Source: Lumbricus terrestris (taxonomy: Eukaryota > Annelida > Clitellata > Crassiclitellata > Lumbricidae). From it: 64,000 nt of DNA. This document shows positions 23,947-36,329 of this stretch, piece after piece; within the stretch, counting starts at the first letter, position 1; every line of letters starts with the position of its first letter. The translations under genes and the position numbers were made by a program. The stretch covers positions 660,001-724,000 of the forward strand of contig OX457037.1 in assembly GCA_949752735.1 (NCBI GenBank), given 5' to 3'. The notes under the pieces are model-generated. The model was not told the DNA's origin, did not search any database, and worked only from the letters and a program-made list of their open reading frames with translations.

Positions 23947-24142
23947 CAGGGCTTTTTTTTAACGTGCAGTTGTACACAAAATGTGCAGTTCTAGATGTAT
24001 TTGTGCAGTTGTAAAAGCACTTATGTACGGTGAAAACTAGCAAAAAAGGTCATTGTCCGCCGATTGGAAGTAATATACCATGGAGGATGGAAAGGGAAAG
24101 AAGAAGTTGTGCAGTTCTAAAATTCTCTTAAAAACAGCCCTG
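23947..24142. mobile_element. hAT-type MITE, 196 bp
   Basis: Ends CAGGGCTTTTTTTT and TTAAAAACAGCCCTG are inverted repeats. A perfect 8-bp duplication TGTCGTTG flanks it (23939-23946 and 24143-24150). GTGCAGTT repeats occur inside. Confidence 0.9.
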
Positions 24143-25589
24143 TGTCGTTGAGCATTTTTGTGAATGAAGTATTTCCTTAAGATTTCTATTCAGTAATAGA
24201 AGTTCGATCTCATACTCAGCATAATCATTATTATATGAGTTGGCTCTAGCCGACCAATCGGCAACGGAGTGTCACGACTCAGACAGAACTATAATATAAT
24301 ATTATGTCGCTGGTCGCTTCTTTGTCACTCTATATTGCTCTATGCCTCTGTGTTGCCTCCCTCTGTCTCTGTCGTTCCGCCTTTGTAGCGTTTAGTCAGC
24401 CCAACATTCGGATTGGTATTCCCATTTGGTCGCTTCTCTTTGTATTTAAGCAAGAGTGTCAGACGAGAGGTTTATGCACATGACTATACCATCCTGGTGC
24501 CACAGATTCAGTATTGAAAATTCAAGAGACAAAGAGAAAAGAAAGGAACCACATCACCAAAATTAATGTGCATTTCTAAGATTAGCTGCAGCGGAAATTA
24601 CGCGTTCGAAGTCAAATATTTTTCTGGATAAATGAAGGAACTGTGGAATTCCGTATTTTCCATCCAAGAATGAAATGACTGATCGCCTGCTTTTACTATT
24701 TGGTCATGAAGATCACTTAATGATATCATCTACTGATATCCATTTAGGCCTAATATTGTAACTTTATATTTACAGCAAAATTAGGTCATTCGAATTTTTT
24801 CACCTCTGTAAATTAATGCATGAAAACAACTTCTCAAATCTTTATGCCAGCGTTATAAATTATTGTTGTAGGTGCTTCACACTTGGTAAGCGTTGGTCGA
24901 GAAAGGACAACCCTATAATAGGCGACGGTTATAACTCAGGGAGTGGTCTGAAGTGTCTCTTTGTAGACAGCGTCATCGATGCATACAAGAAAAAAATGAA
25001 TGAACCGTTAACCTACAGCCTACAGGCTGTAAAAGCAAGAAGCCTTTCATTAGTCTCTGTTGATTGATGGCATTAGAGGCGCTGCTACGTCCGCCCATCT
25101 GAATAGGTCGCTTATGCTCGACCTGATTTATGGCTCTGACAAACACAATCGACGCAGCAGTTCATATGGAATGCAATGTAATGTAATGTAATGTAAATCT
25201 TCGAGAATTTCTCAGTGACCACAAAGCCACGTCAGGGAGACCAGCTTATTCACCGGCGTTATATCAAATCAAGTCCGCAATAGCCAGAGCTGCCGTTTTC
25301 GTTCAGGGCCACACTATTAGCGTTTTATTATGTAGGCAAAATATCATATGCTTTTTTATGCAGATAGTGCGCACTCGTTGGACTTGCAGCGAAATCAATT
25401 GCCACCATTATTGGTCTCATTAAAAGTGATATAACTTTTATTCTGCTTGAAATATTTTTATGCAATTTGGCCAATGTGCGTATATATGAAATGTCTTTAA
25501 GTCTGTGAAATGTGATTTAAAAATTATTATTTCGCGCCAAGGTATTGACAAAGAAGTAGGGAAATTTTTGGGCCTGCCTGTATGCAGCC

Positions 25590-25895
25590 TATGATTGTAT
25601 GTATGTATACATGTATGTATGTATATATGTATGTATGTAAGTATGTATGTTTATGTATGTATGATGTATGTTTGTATGCATGACATACATACAAACATAC
25701 ATCATACATACATAAACAATTAAACATACATACATACATACATTGTATGTATGCATGTGTGTATGTATGTATGCATGTATGTATGTATGTATAGATGTAT
25801 GTATGTATGTATGTATGTATGTATGTATGTATGTATACATGTATGTATGTATGTATGTATATATGTATATGTATGTATGTATCCATGCATGCGTG
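25590..25895. repeat. (TATG)n array with an inverted segment
   Basis: TATG-type repeats switch to the complementary CATA orientation at about 25684-25740 and back. Arms of 30 bp at 25649-25678 and 25688-25717 are exact inverses with a 9-nt loop. Confidence 0.9.
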
Positions 25896-26009
25896 TATTT
25901 GTAAGCAAGTAAGGACTTTACTGAACCGCCTTCAGACGCACTGCGGGAACAATGGACAATTACAGAATAACTATAGCATGAAAAAGAAAGAACAGAGCGA
26001 GCAGAAAGG

Positions 26010-26901
26010 ATGAGACAAGAAGAGATAGAGATGCAGAAGCAGCAGTTTCAGCTTCAGTTAGAACAACTGAAAAAAGATCGCTACGAAGCAGAAAGAAGAA
26101 GGATGGAATTGATGATTGAATACGAGAGAGCAAGGAAAAGTGATGAAGAAATACGGAAACAACAGATTGAAGAGCAAAAGCCTCGGGAGGAAGACAAGGA
26201 AACTATGCGTTTGGCAGAATTACAAAGAGCGGAAGAGATTCGACAGGAAGAATTGAGAATAGAGAAAGAAAATTTGGAAAAAGTGGAACGAGAAAGGGAA
26301 GAACAAGTACAAATGGAACAAAGGAAACTCGCTCTTAAAGAAGCACAGCTCCGAGAAATGGCTATTGAAAAGGAAGAACGCCGAATGCAGCTAGAATTGT
26401 TGCAGCAGAAGATAGAACAAGAAGAACTGCGTAGGGAAGAAGATCAAAATAGACTGAAGAAAAGAGACGAAGACGATAGAAGGAGCCGAGAAGAATCAGA
26501 ACAAAATAGGATCCGAGAAAGTGAGACAATGGTGTTTAAGATTAAGAAAATAGGTGATGCAATGAAACACGTGTTACCTAAGATGCCATATGATATAATG
26601 GAGGTGCCATTATATTTTGAGACAGTTGAGAATGCATTCAACAGTTTTACGGTGGAAAAGCAGTTTTGGGTCAAATTGCTGTTACCATTAATGACACCAA
26701 GAGCGAGAACAGTGTTAAACCGATTGTCTTTTGCTGATCTAGACAATTACGATGTAGTGAAAGAGCATTTACTGAAAGAATTTAAATTGACAGCGAGAGA
26801 ATATCGATCACGATTTGTAGATGCGAAGAAAACGACAGAAGAGACATACACTGTGTTTACAGCCAGACTGAAGAATTTGTTGAACTATTATGTCAGAAGT
26901 A
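26010..26901 (+). CDS. gag of the Gmr1-like element, N-terminal part
   Basis: Residues 1-175 are a highly charged Glu/Arg/Gln-rich coiled coil with heptad-like spacing. From about residue 190 a capsid-like region follows (FWVKLLLPLMTPRARTVLNR, LLKEFKLTAREYRSRFVDAK). The segment LTAREYRSRF to LKNLLNYYV resembles the SCAN fold, which published work derived from capsids of Gmr1-type elements. The frame is cut at 26901 by a LINE tail and continues at 27287. The start at 26010 is the first Met of the open frame; the true start could be upstream. Confidence 0.8.
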
Positions 26902-27281
26902 ATGTAATGTAATGTAATGTAATGTAATTAGAAATTTCTATAGCGCCGCTCACAACCAAGGCCATTCAGTAGCGCTCCCAGTGCGATAACCCCTAGAGAA
27001 AAAATAGGTCTTAAGAAGAGAGAGAGATGTAGATAACGATCCTGAAAGTAGAGTCCCACGCAGAGTGGAGGGAAGAGAATTCCACAAAGAGGGCCCAATG
27101 ATGGTGAAGGATCGAGTTTGAGCAATAGTGGTCCTAGCTCGTGGAACAAACAAGTCAGCCCTGTCCAGAGAACGGAGAGGTCGATGAGAAGATGCTGAAA
27201 GAGGAGAACGAATGAGATCACTGAGATACATTGGTGCAAGACCCAGTTTGGATTTGAGTACCAGAGAAAGGACTTTATATT
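26902..27281 (-). mobile_element. 5'-truncated CR1-like LINE tail inserted into gag
   Basis: On the minus strand it encodes LGLAPMYLSDLI, PLSASSHRPLRSLDRADLFV and GPSLWNSLPSTLRG, the C-terminal tail of a CR1-like RT. It then ends with GGCGCTATAGAAATTTC and a CATTA-repeat tail at 26902-26930. A 5-bp target duplication AAGTA flanks it (26897-26901 and 27282-27286). Removing it makes the gag frame continuous across the SCAN-like region. A related copy in plus orientation is at 54140-54600. Confidence 0.88.
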
Positions 27282-27286
27282 AAGTA

Positions 27287-28503
27287 GACGAGTGGGCAAA
27301 AACTATGAGAAGTTGTTTGATCTGTTGGTGGCGGATAAGTTGAAAGAATGTCTACCACCGGGTCCACTACAGTTTGTACTTGCAAAGGAGGGTACTGAAT
27401 GCTTGGAAGCTAGTAGCGTTGCAGATCTCGCAGACATACATGTAAACAATCGAATTGGTGTAATGTTTCAAGATAAACCGAAATATGAAGCATGGGGTAA
27501 TAGTTCAAAGCAAACCAGGTGGAACAGTAATAACAAAGAAACAGGAAGCCAAGCCAGAAGTAATGAAGTAAGGAAAGATAGTTATCCTGGAAGACAGTTT
27601 GGGCAGGAAAGAAAAGAAGCAACGGTGGACAGACAAATATACGGTCGAACTCCAGTGATGGGACGCCAAAGAGAAGGCAATGCAGACTACACTCCGTACA
27701 ATTACAGGCGGGAGAGCACCGAACAGAGAGGTATTGTTAGGAAACGATGCCATAAATGTCAGTCAGACAAACATTTGGTGAAGGATTGTCAAGTAGGCCT
27801 ACCACCAAGAATGACAAATCTGAGAAAAAGATTTAGTCCAAGTGCAGAAAATCTCAGAGTAAATCAGATTCAAGTAATGAATGCACCTGATCAGCCGGAT
27901 GAACAAGACAACCGCGAAACGGAAGTGGAGTCGGTCATGAAGTGCACGCCTCAGTTTACTATACAGAGAGAAGAAGTAAAATTTGCTCCCATTACAGAAA
28001 TTGGTCGAGAAACTGAAAGTAAAGATGAGTGTCAACGTATGAAGAAGACTCTTTTACAGCACGTGAATGTAGAGATACGTGGAAATGATGACAGTTGCCA
28101 GCCTGTGCAAGTCAAAGCGTTGATTGACTCTGGTACTGAGATTCCAGTAATCAATGAAGAATTGTTGAAAGGAGCCATAGTAGAAGTTGGCAGAGTACAT
28201 TTGCAATGTGTCGCTGGAGCTAAATTAGTGAAAATAGAAGTGCGGATGAGTTGTCATAACGTAGGAGGAGATTTGGAGGACAAGGAGGTAAATATTGCGC
28301 CATATTTAACTTTGGTATGTGCCAGCATTCCGGCAGTTTTGTGTAAAGATAACAAAGAAAAGTTCTTGCTACATCCAGAGATTATCGCAGAACTGAAAGA
28401 GATTCCACCAATGATTGTACTGCAAAGAGAATTACATGCGAATGTGACTACGAGAGCACAGAATCGAAGAAGAGAAGTGAAAGAAGGAGAAGAGGAAAGC
28501 TAA
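27287..28503 (+). CDS. gag C-terminus and protease of the Gmr1-like element
   Basis: It resumes the capsid (YEKLFDLLVADKLKECLPPG), followed by a basic Gln/Arg-rich stretch. A full CCHC zinc knuckle, CHKCQSDKHLVKDC, lies near 27750. A retroviral-type aspartic protease begins with VKALIDSGTEIPVIN near 28115; the DSG triad is intact. The frame ends at TAA 28501-28503 in a Glu/Arg-rich stretch, and integrase continues in another frame 9 bp later. This implies either a small indel or programmed shifting; I favour decay. Confidence 0.85.
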
Positions 28504-28511
28504 ATGAAAGT

Positions 28512-29795
28512 TTGCCAGATGATGACACAGAAAGCGAGGATGAACAAAGTGTTCAAGAAGAAGAAGGTATTACATCCGGGAGCAATGAAATTGAAGAAGA
28601 GATGGCTGCATGTGAGCGTGATGATTATAAGGATTCCGGAAGCGATAGTGAAGTGGATACGAGTATGAGAGATTTGTTTGCTGAGAATGCGAATGATGTA
28701 CGACAATTGGCTGATGCAAAGAAATTTGAGGTGCAGCAGAGAAATGACGAGTCACTGAAGTCGTGGTGGAAGACAGTTGAAGACAAAGGATCAGAGTTTA
28801 GTGTGGTGAATGGGTTGATGTATAAGAGGCATCAAATGTTGGACCAGTTGGTGTATCAGTTGGTGTTGCCGAAGGAAAGAAGAATTCAGGTGATGGAATT
28901 GGCGCACGAGTCAGTATTTGGCGGACACTTGGGAGAAGAGAAGACAAGAGAACGTATCAAATTGTCCTTTGTGTGGCCAAGGATGCGTAGAGATGTGGTG
29001 AAATTCTGCAAGTCTTGTGAGAAGTGTCAGTTGAAAGCACGAAGTTTGGTGATGGATCGAGTACCAATCACACCAATACCAAGAGAAGATGTTCCTTTCC
29101 GAAGAATGACCATGGACGTGGTAGAACCAATCGAACCGACGTCAGCTGCAGGGCATAAGTATTGCTTGTGCATCGTAGGCTCATGCACAAGATGGCCGGC
29201 AATCTTTTTAATGAAGTCATTGACTGCTAAGGCTGTATGCGAGGCTCTGATGAAGCTCTTCATGGATGTTGGAGTTCCGTCAGTGATAACGAGTGATAGA
29301 GGAACGAATTTCACAGCCAGTTTAACGAGAGAATTTCTGAAATTGATGGGGTGTTGTCCTCGATTCGATTCCCCAGGACATCCAGAGGCGGCCGGAATAG
29401 TGGAGAGATGGAATCAAACGTTCAAGAAAATGGTTCATCATGTCATTGTAGAAAATCCGAGACAGTGGCATAAAATCATTCCATTTACCGTCTGGGCATT
29501 GAGAGAAGTGCCTAATGCAACTACAGGAGTGGCACCATATCTGCTGGTCTATGGAAAGCTGCCAAGAGGGCCGCTAACCATTCTTAAAGAAAGCTGGACC
29601 AAAGAAATAAATCTACCACCGAACATTGGAGTGCAACCGGCAAAGTCCTTAAAGAATTTAAGAGCAGACATGGAAAAGGCCTTGACATTCGCCGAGAGCT
29701 GTGCTGAAGAAAAGCAAAAACAATACGCCAGTCAATATAACAAAAGGGCAAAAGATAAAGAATTCGAACCAGGAGAAAACGTCATCGTGTTGTAA
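28512..29795 (+). CDS. integrase of the Gmr1-like element (upstream of RT)
   Basis: After an acidic N-terminus comes an HHCC zinc domain (HESVFGGH, then CKSCEKC near residues 118-177). The catalytic core shows all three acidic residues in context: MTMDVVEPIE, ITSDRGTNF and AAGIVERWNQTFKK. The C-terminal region (EFEPGENVIVL) is followed, after a frame break at 29795, by a GPY/F-like RWHGPC motif in the RT frame. Its position before RT is what sets Gmr1-like elements apart. All catalytic residues appear intact. Confidence 0.9.
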   Translation: MPDDDTESEDEQSVQEEEGITSGSNEIEEEMAACERDDYKDSGSDSEVDTSMRDLFAENANDVRQLADAKKFEVQQRNDESLKSWWKTVEDKGSEFSVVNGLMYKRHQMLDQLVYQLVLPKERRIQVMELAHESVFGGHLGEEKTRERIKLSFVWPRMRRDVVKFCKSCEKCQLKARSLVMDRVPITPIPREDVPFRRMTMDVVEPIEPTSAAGHKYCLCIVGSCTRWPAIFLMKSLTAKAVCEALMKLFMDVGVPSVITSDRGTNFTASLTREFLKLMGCCPRFDSPGHPEAAGIVERWNQTFKKMVHHVIVENPRQWHKIIPFTVWALREVPNATTGVAPYLLVYGKLPRGPLTILKESWTKEINLPPNIGVQPAKSLKNLRADMEKALTFAESCAEEKQKQYASQYNKRAKDKEFEPGENVIVL

Positions 29796-31441
29796 CCAAT
29801 AAATTTATCTCACGATGGCATGGTCCATGCACTGTCTTGCAAAGAAGATCCAAATATTCGTATCCCGTGTACATGAATGAAAATGGTCGACGAATTGTTC
29901 AGGCCAACAAGATGAGAAAGTTCATCACGAGAACATTGTCGTGTGGTCTTATCGTTGAAAAGGATGACGAATTTGGATCAGTGGTAGAAATACCGCTGAA
30001 AGAAGATCACTCAGAGACAAAACAGAAATCACTCCAATTGGATTATGAACAAATTGGACATCTTACGAGCGAACAGCAGAAACAGTTACTTGATGTACTG
30101 AATCGTTATGCAGACAGATTTTCGGACAAACCGGGACTATGCACATTAGTGGAACATGAAGTGGTGTTGAAGCAAGACTTTCGAGAAAAGGAATTCATGG
30201 CATATCGAATACCACTAATATACCGTGCAGAAGTGGAAAGACAAATACAAGAGATGCTGAAAGAAAACATAATTCAACCATCGTCAAGCAGAATGGCAAG
30301 TCCACTTGTCATTGTCAAAAAGAAAGATGGATCCTTGAGACTGGCTTGCGACTACAGATACATTAACTCTTTTACTGAGAATTGTAGATATCCTATGCCA
30401 ATCGTCAATGATGTCTTGAGCAAAGTCGGGAAATCCAAGTTTATTTCCGTTATGGACTGTCGCAGTGCCTATTGGACTTGTCCTGTAAAAAAGACCGATC
30501 AATGGAAGACTGCGTTTGTTACACATAATGGACTGTACGAATTTACGCGCGTTCCTTTTGGAATGATTAACTCTGGACGGACTTTTGTAAAAGCGATAAA
30601 TATGATTTTGCAACCGATTCATGAATTCACTGAACCGTATGTTGATGACATTGCTGTGCATTCTGATGATTGGGACAATCATTTAAGACATTTGGAATTA
30701 TTTTTGAAACAAATAAGACTGCATAATGCAACGTTGAACTTGAAGAAATGTGTGTTTGGTAAGGGTGAGGTGAAATTCATCGGTCACCTTATAGGATCAG
30801 GAAAAAAGATGATGAATCCAGAGAGGATTGACAGTTTAGATAATTTGAAGAAACCTGAAACGAAGAAGCAAGTGAAACAGGTCTTAGGATTTTTTGGATT
30901 TTACAGACAATTTAATTGTAATTTTGCTGAAATTGCTAAACCATTGTCAGACTTAACCAGCAAGAAAGTACCTGAGAACATTGTTTGGATTGATGCACAT
31001 CAGAAATCCTTTGATTCACTTAAACAGATTGTCTTGTCAAATGTGGTTCTATATATGTTTGAGGTTGGTAAACCATTTAATTTGTTTTGTGATAGCAGTG
31101 ATTTTGCTGTGGGAGCTGTTCTGTCACAGGTGGACAATGAAGGGATAGAACGTCCCGTTTCATTTATCAGTCAGAAGCTGACAGGTACCCAGAAGAGATG
31201 GGCGACGATTGAGAAGGAAGCCTATGCAATCATTTGGGCTTTAAACAAGTTGAAAGAAATTATTATTGGTTCTAAAATCAATGTGTTCACAGACCATAAT
31301 CCCTTAGTTTACTTGACTGAATCAATGTCAAAATCTGCTAAGTTAGTCAGATGGTCATTATCATTGCAAAATTTTGACATTCTGTTAAACTACAAGAAAG
31401 GCAAACTGAATGTAGTAGCTGATTGTTTATCTAGATTGTAA
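29796..31441 (+). CDS. reverse transcriptase and RNase H of the Gmr1-like element
   Basis: RT motifs appear in order: MASPLVIVKKKDGSLRLACD, ISVMDCRSAYW, FTRVPFGMINSG and the catalytic YVDDIAVHSDDW, then the thumb region LGFFGFYRQF. RNase H follows with FCDSSDFAVGAVLSQ, WATIEKEAYAIIWAL and NVFTDHNPLVYL, keeping its acidic residues. The stop is TAA at 31439-31441. No integrase follows; a short non-coding stretch leads to the polypurine tract. The longest Met/TTG-started frame begins at 29837, but homology reaches back to about 29796. The frame is open throughout. Confidence 0.92.
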
Positions 31442-31533
31442 TGTAAGATATTTTATGATGTTATATATTATGGATTGTTTGCATTGTTTAATTAAGGTAC
31501 GTTCGCTAATTTTTGAAGATAATTAGCTCTCTT

Positions 31534-31551
31534 TAAAAGAAAGGAAAGAGG
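31534..31551 (+). other. polypurine tract
   Basis: AAAAGAAAGGAAAGAGG lies immediately before the TAATGTAAGC start of the 3' LTR, where the plus-strand primer of an LTR retrotransposon is expected. Confidence 0.7.
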
Positions 31552-32018
31552 TAATGTAAGCTAATTTCGTATAACCTTGAATGGTGAGTTTATTGTTGAG
31601 CGTACAGGCAGGCCAGCGAGGCGGCTGAATGGCGGGAAAGATTGCAGCGGCGTGGCGTACGCCTGGGAGCAAGAGAGACAGGGACAGAGAGAGGGACAGA
31701 GCGGCTGAAGGAATAATGTACGCTTAGAGTGAGATAGGCCTGGGTAGGAGTGCCAGTCGTGTGTATAAGTCGTGTGTAGAAAGAGTGTAGTAAGAGAGTT
31801 TGACAAGATGGCGAAGTTGTCTTAACGTTGAGTTGTTTTGTACAGTGATTGTGGTATCGTTTATGTTTCCTTGCGATTGATTGGACTTTTGAAGAACTGA
31901 AATACGAAGAAACTCGTTGTTGTGTAAACAAGTTAAAGAACTGTAGATAGGCCTACTTATAACTAGCCATTAGCTACCGAAGTAAAGTTAAGTGATAGAA
32001 TAGGCTCACACCTACATA
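31552..32018 (+). repeat. 3' LTR of the Gmr1-like element, left part
   Basis: Begins at or near TGTAAGCTAATTTCG (31555) right after the polypurine tract. It is cut at 32018 by the hAT element; its last 8 bases, CCTACATA, are the duplicated target. Confidence 0.7.
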
Positions 32019-32418
32019 CAGTGGCGTAGCAATAGGGCGTGCAACCTGTGCAGTGCACGAGGGCCCCCGACTGTCAGGGGCCCCCGGGGTCAGAGTCAAT
32101 TTTTTTTACTTTAAGGATATTCAGAATGTATTCAAACCTATATCTACAGCGTACACACCCAGTAATTTTTATGGGTTTCAGCCGGAATGTCCATGATTAG
32201 GCTACCTTCGTACAAACATCTGTTCTCTTTTCAGTCTTTGGCCGGAAGTAGTTGTAGGCCTACTGACCATTGTATCGTGGTCTACGCAGACGCGTTTAAA
32301 ATTTATTATCTTTGTAGTAAAATGTGAAATTTATAAAAGATAATTGCATAACCTATTTACTTGGAAATTGTATTATTTTTTAACTCTCGTACGGAACTCT
32401 TTCTGTCACCCCCAAGTT

Positions 32419-32703
32419 ATGTCTAAGTCTTTAAGTGGCGCTGCTAAGCGACAAGCAGGAGAAGAACGGGTAAAGAAGACCGCCAAAATGCACAATATTT
32501 CCGCATTTATGATGCCTACGGAGAGCAAGCTTGTACCGATGATTACATCAGACATGGGGGCAGAATCGAATTCCGGTTTGATCAGTGCAGAGATGGTGGT
32601 TGATATGGACATTGACATTGAGCCGAGTAGGCTTCGAACTTCAGAGGCTACGGTAGCAGTTACATCACCAATGGATTCAGGCTTGACACCTCAAAAGCGG
32701 TGA
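32419..32703 (+). pseudogene. hAT transposase N-terminus (truncated)
   Basis: The frame starts MSKSLSGAAKRQAGEERVKK and continues with NISAFMMP. It resembles the N-terminus of hAT transposases of the ZMYM/TTF-finger type (SGAxKRK...xxxxxLxxFF). It ends after 94 codons with a TGA following LTPQKR; BED finger, RNase H core and dimerisation regions are absent. It lies inside the hAT TIRs in the expected position, so it is the remains of that element's own gene. Confidence 0.55.
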
Positions 32704-33545
32704 ATATTTTTGCACAAGAAAAGGCGCTTAAACAAGCATTCTAGACCCCCGTAGTAGGTTAGCCGTAGACTTGATTGAGTCATTTCACACTTGCCAAATT
32801 CGTTACATTTTTTCGCTCTTTTAATCAACAAACCCAACTGCTTGGAGAGTTTAAGTAGGGCCTCTATATGGGTGATTGATGATTAATACTTCAGGAGATG
32901 GAGCAATTTTTGTGATTACTTTTCTATGGTATTCTAGTTCAATTTTTCTCTGCTGATACGGAGAAGAATATGTTTTCATTAGATGAATTTGTTAAAATAA
33001 TAAAAATGTGGCTAGTTTATTTTCATTTAACTTTGGTGTTAAATAAGCAAATTTCATAAAGGAACCAGGCGTTTTGCACAGCTTTGTTGTTTGAAATCGA
33101 AGTGGTTTCAAGCATTTAACCCTTACAGGGTCACCGGGGGGGTGAAAAAATACCCCCATCTCGGTTTTTCACGGAAATTTTAATCCCTTAAAATAGTTGA
33201 AGAAATCGTTGGTATGACTTTTCCTAAATATGTTTCATGCACAGAATGCATCCAGTTTCATTAGTTATTCATGCACCCAAATCAGCTATAAAGTACGAAA
33301 ATGTACAACGTCCTAGCTATTTTACTCAGGAATTTTTAAACATAGCATTATGCATGCTTTGCACATGAGTGTCTTGATGTTAAAATGTCGCCTTATCACT
33401 TCAGTATCTGGACATTATAATAGAAATCGTTTTGGTTTAATAAAATTAGGATGAATAAATGAAATTGTCTACAGCAAATCCCGCGAAGTTAACAAGTGTA
33501 GCATCAAGGCCTACTGCTGTCGAAGTGCGATCTTGCCATGTACAC

Positions 33546-33930
33546 CAGTGGTGTAGTCCTAAAAAAGGAAGTGGGGGGACGCCTGGAAATTGAAGTGGGG
33601 GAACGCCTGGAAATTGAAGTAGCAACTGTAGCAAGTGCAATCTTGCAAGAATTTTGCATAGTGTGAGGCTGTGAGCGCTGCTATTTTTGAAACTGTTGAA
33701 TGTAAGAATTTTTAAAATAAATTAATAAATGTAATTATGTAAATTTATACATAGGAATTTGTTATTTGTAACATATAATATGTTGCAAATAACAAATTCC
33801 TATGTATGTTGTATTCAAGTGTTCATTTATTTAAGCAGAAATGCTGCAAAATAGTGAGGGATCGCGTCCCCTCCCTGGAAAAAAGTAGGGGGACGGCGTC
33901 CCCCCGCGTACCCGCCCCACTACACCACTG
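33546..33930. mobile_element. hAT-type MITE inside the piggyBac-like element, 385 bp
   Basis: TIRs CAGTGGTGTAGT and ACTACACCACTG, with a perfect 8-bp duplication ATGTACAC at 33538-33545 and 33931-33938. GGGGGACG blocks occur at both ends. A near-perfect palindrome of about 57 bp centred near 33777 (AGGAATTTGTTATTTG arms) forms a fold-back core. Confidence 0.92.
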
Positions 33931-36329
33931 ATGTACACTTGAACGCAATTGCATTGACAACAACAAGGCCTGCATAGACTGTATACTAGGGTGGTTGCAT
34001 CTGTAATGGCAAATTTTCAACTTCAGTTTCATTCTTTCTCCAACCCACCATTTGGTGCCACTTCTGGCTTGGCCGACCAGAAATGATCCAGTACTTAGGC
34101 CATTAGTTAAGTTACCGAACCCACTGCTGTAAAGCCGATCTGCGTGTCGTGCTACAGTGGGCCGTATTTCGTATAACATGTACTTGTGATCGTTCTGCGG
34201 TGTGTCAGATTGAGTTATTAAAAGAAAAAGAAAATATTATAATATTATACTTGGTAAAAGACTGTTGTAGCCCAAAAATTATGCCGATTGACAAATATTT
34301 AGGACTAGCACAACGTGTTTGAAGTTTTGGATTTTACGATATAGGCCTACCAACGTCTTTTGAGTATAAGGATAATTTAGTCACATTTTTTGAACTGTGA
34401 CTAGTTTTAGCAGAAAGACTACATTATTTTACTCAAGCACGACTGACAAGTATGCCTAACTTCTACAATAATGGTAATGGTTTATTATATAGCGTATGTC
34501 TATGAACAATTGAACATCACAATAGTATTTGACGCGTGATTCCCTGAGATCGATGACCATAAACCTATACTAGTAAGCCAACACATTGCTGTGTTCTTTT
34601 CGTAGGTCTGATTTCCATCTACAGGAATCCTTTGTTACACTAAACGCTCTTTATTACATGCTTAACTTTAACACAAATTCTGATAGAATACGGACAAGGA
34701 CCTCAATTCTAAAAGTTGAAATAGAGAAAAAATACTGATGATATTTTCGTTTATTGTGGCAATCAGAGCAGAATGACAAAGCGCATAACAGATAAAATTT
34801 ATCAAGAGCTGCTGTAAAGAAATGAATTAAAATAGATGTTGAAATTATTGAGATCATAATTTTTATAGATCTATGAAATTACTTATTACCACACAGGAGT
34901 CAAAGAGCAGCTTTTAAACAACTTCTAAAGAGAGCATCATAATTGAGTGCCTGGTGAAGCCTACTCACATTGTCACATTTCATAATATGAATTTATCCCA
35001 TTAAAAGTATACTTTTAGAGTTGAAAGAATGAACACAGAGTCAAACAATTGACACAGAAAGTGCTGTCAAGACTGGACACAAATTACACTGCCCTACCTA
35101 TTATAAATTTGCATGAAAGGCGATGGGGTCAAACACATAAGCTATGTGCTACTAAAAATCTCTACATCTTCCTCAGCAATGGATCCAGCTGAAATTACAA
35201 TGGCCACCAGGACATCTCAGACGACCAACCAATCCAAGGGAATAAGTATAGTACCCTCAAGACAACACCCATTGCAACACTCTTGGTGGCAGATGAACAC
35301 CTTCCTTGGGCAACATGCCAGGGATTTCACTTTGAGGGAAGTGTATCGTGAAAACTACACCATAGCTCAAACCCATTCAAGCACCAAATGCAATTTGAAT
35401 TGTGAGACAGGGCAATAATGCCTCGGGTTGAAGACATATTAGCCTAAATCTGAGATAAAAATTCGCATCTAAAATGGGTTGCTACTTTTAATATTACATC
35501 TGTTCCTTGTACCAAGTAACCCCATGAACAATGACGGTAGAAAAAGAAAGATTTCTGAGAATTCAGACCTTTAAGAATGTTGGCGATTTTGCAGAATAGA
35601 TTAATTACGTAGGACACAGATGAAACCACACAATTTGTATATTTATTCCTATTATTATTGTATACTATTACTGTTCCCTTGCTGTAACAGTCTAAGAGCA
35701 ATAAGCTATTATTATCAATCAAGACAACAAGGCAAAACAGGTAGCATTTGTAAAGACATAAGATATAATAGATGTTATCTGTGATGCGGTGTGTTATACA
35801 GGTTTTCTTGCCTTTGAGGAATTTCTCTTGAAGTGGCGCTATAAAAATTGATGATTATGATTACGATAACAGTAGCATCATTATGTTTAAGTGTGGACCA
35901 ACTACAAGTAGTTGAATTAATTCCTGGTTTGAAAATTCCTGGTTGATTACAACCATTTAGCTGCTTTTGAGCATTAGAAGACTTGCTATTATAAGGGTAA
36001 AACTTTGATGGCGTTGTGCTAGTCCTAAATATTAAAATTTTCTCTTACAACGTTTTGTGTGATGTTTCTGGGGAGAATGGAACCAAATGGCGCCTTGGAG
36101 AACACTCAATTCAAACTTTCATTTTTAACGACCACCCTACTGTATACCCTTTATCTGTCAAGTCATGAAACATTGAAACTATTGATAGATCAAGTTATGA
36201 AACATTGAAGTATGAATATGGCACATATATAATGCCAGCAATAGTTAAACTGCAGTGTAATCATAGGCTAGTAAAAATTTCCACTAGATATGATAATTTC
36301 ATTGCATAATAGGCTCAATGCTACATATA

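Noticed and set aside
26444..28755. Minus-strand frames opposite the Gmr1-like gag and integrase
   Set aside because: Shadows of the plus-strand coding sequence without motifs, apart from the LINE tail at 26902-27281, which is real.
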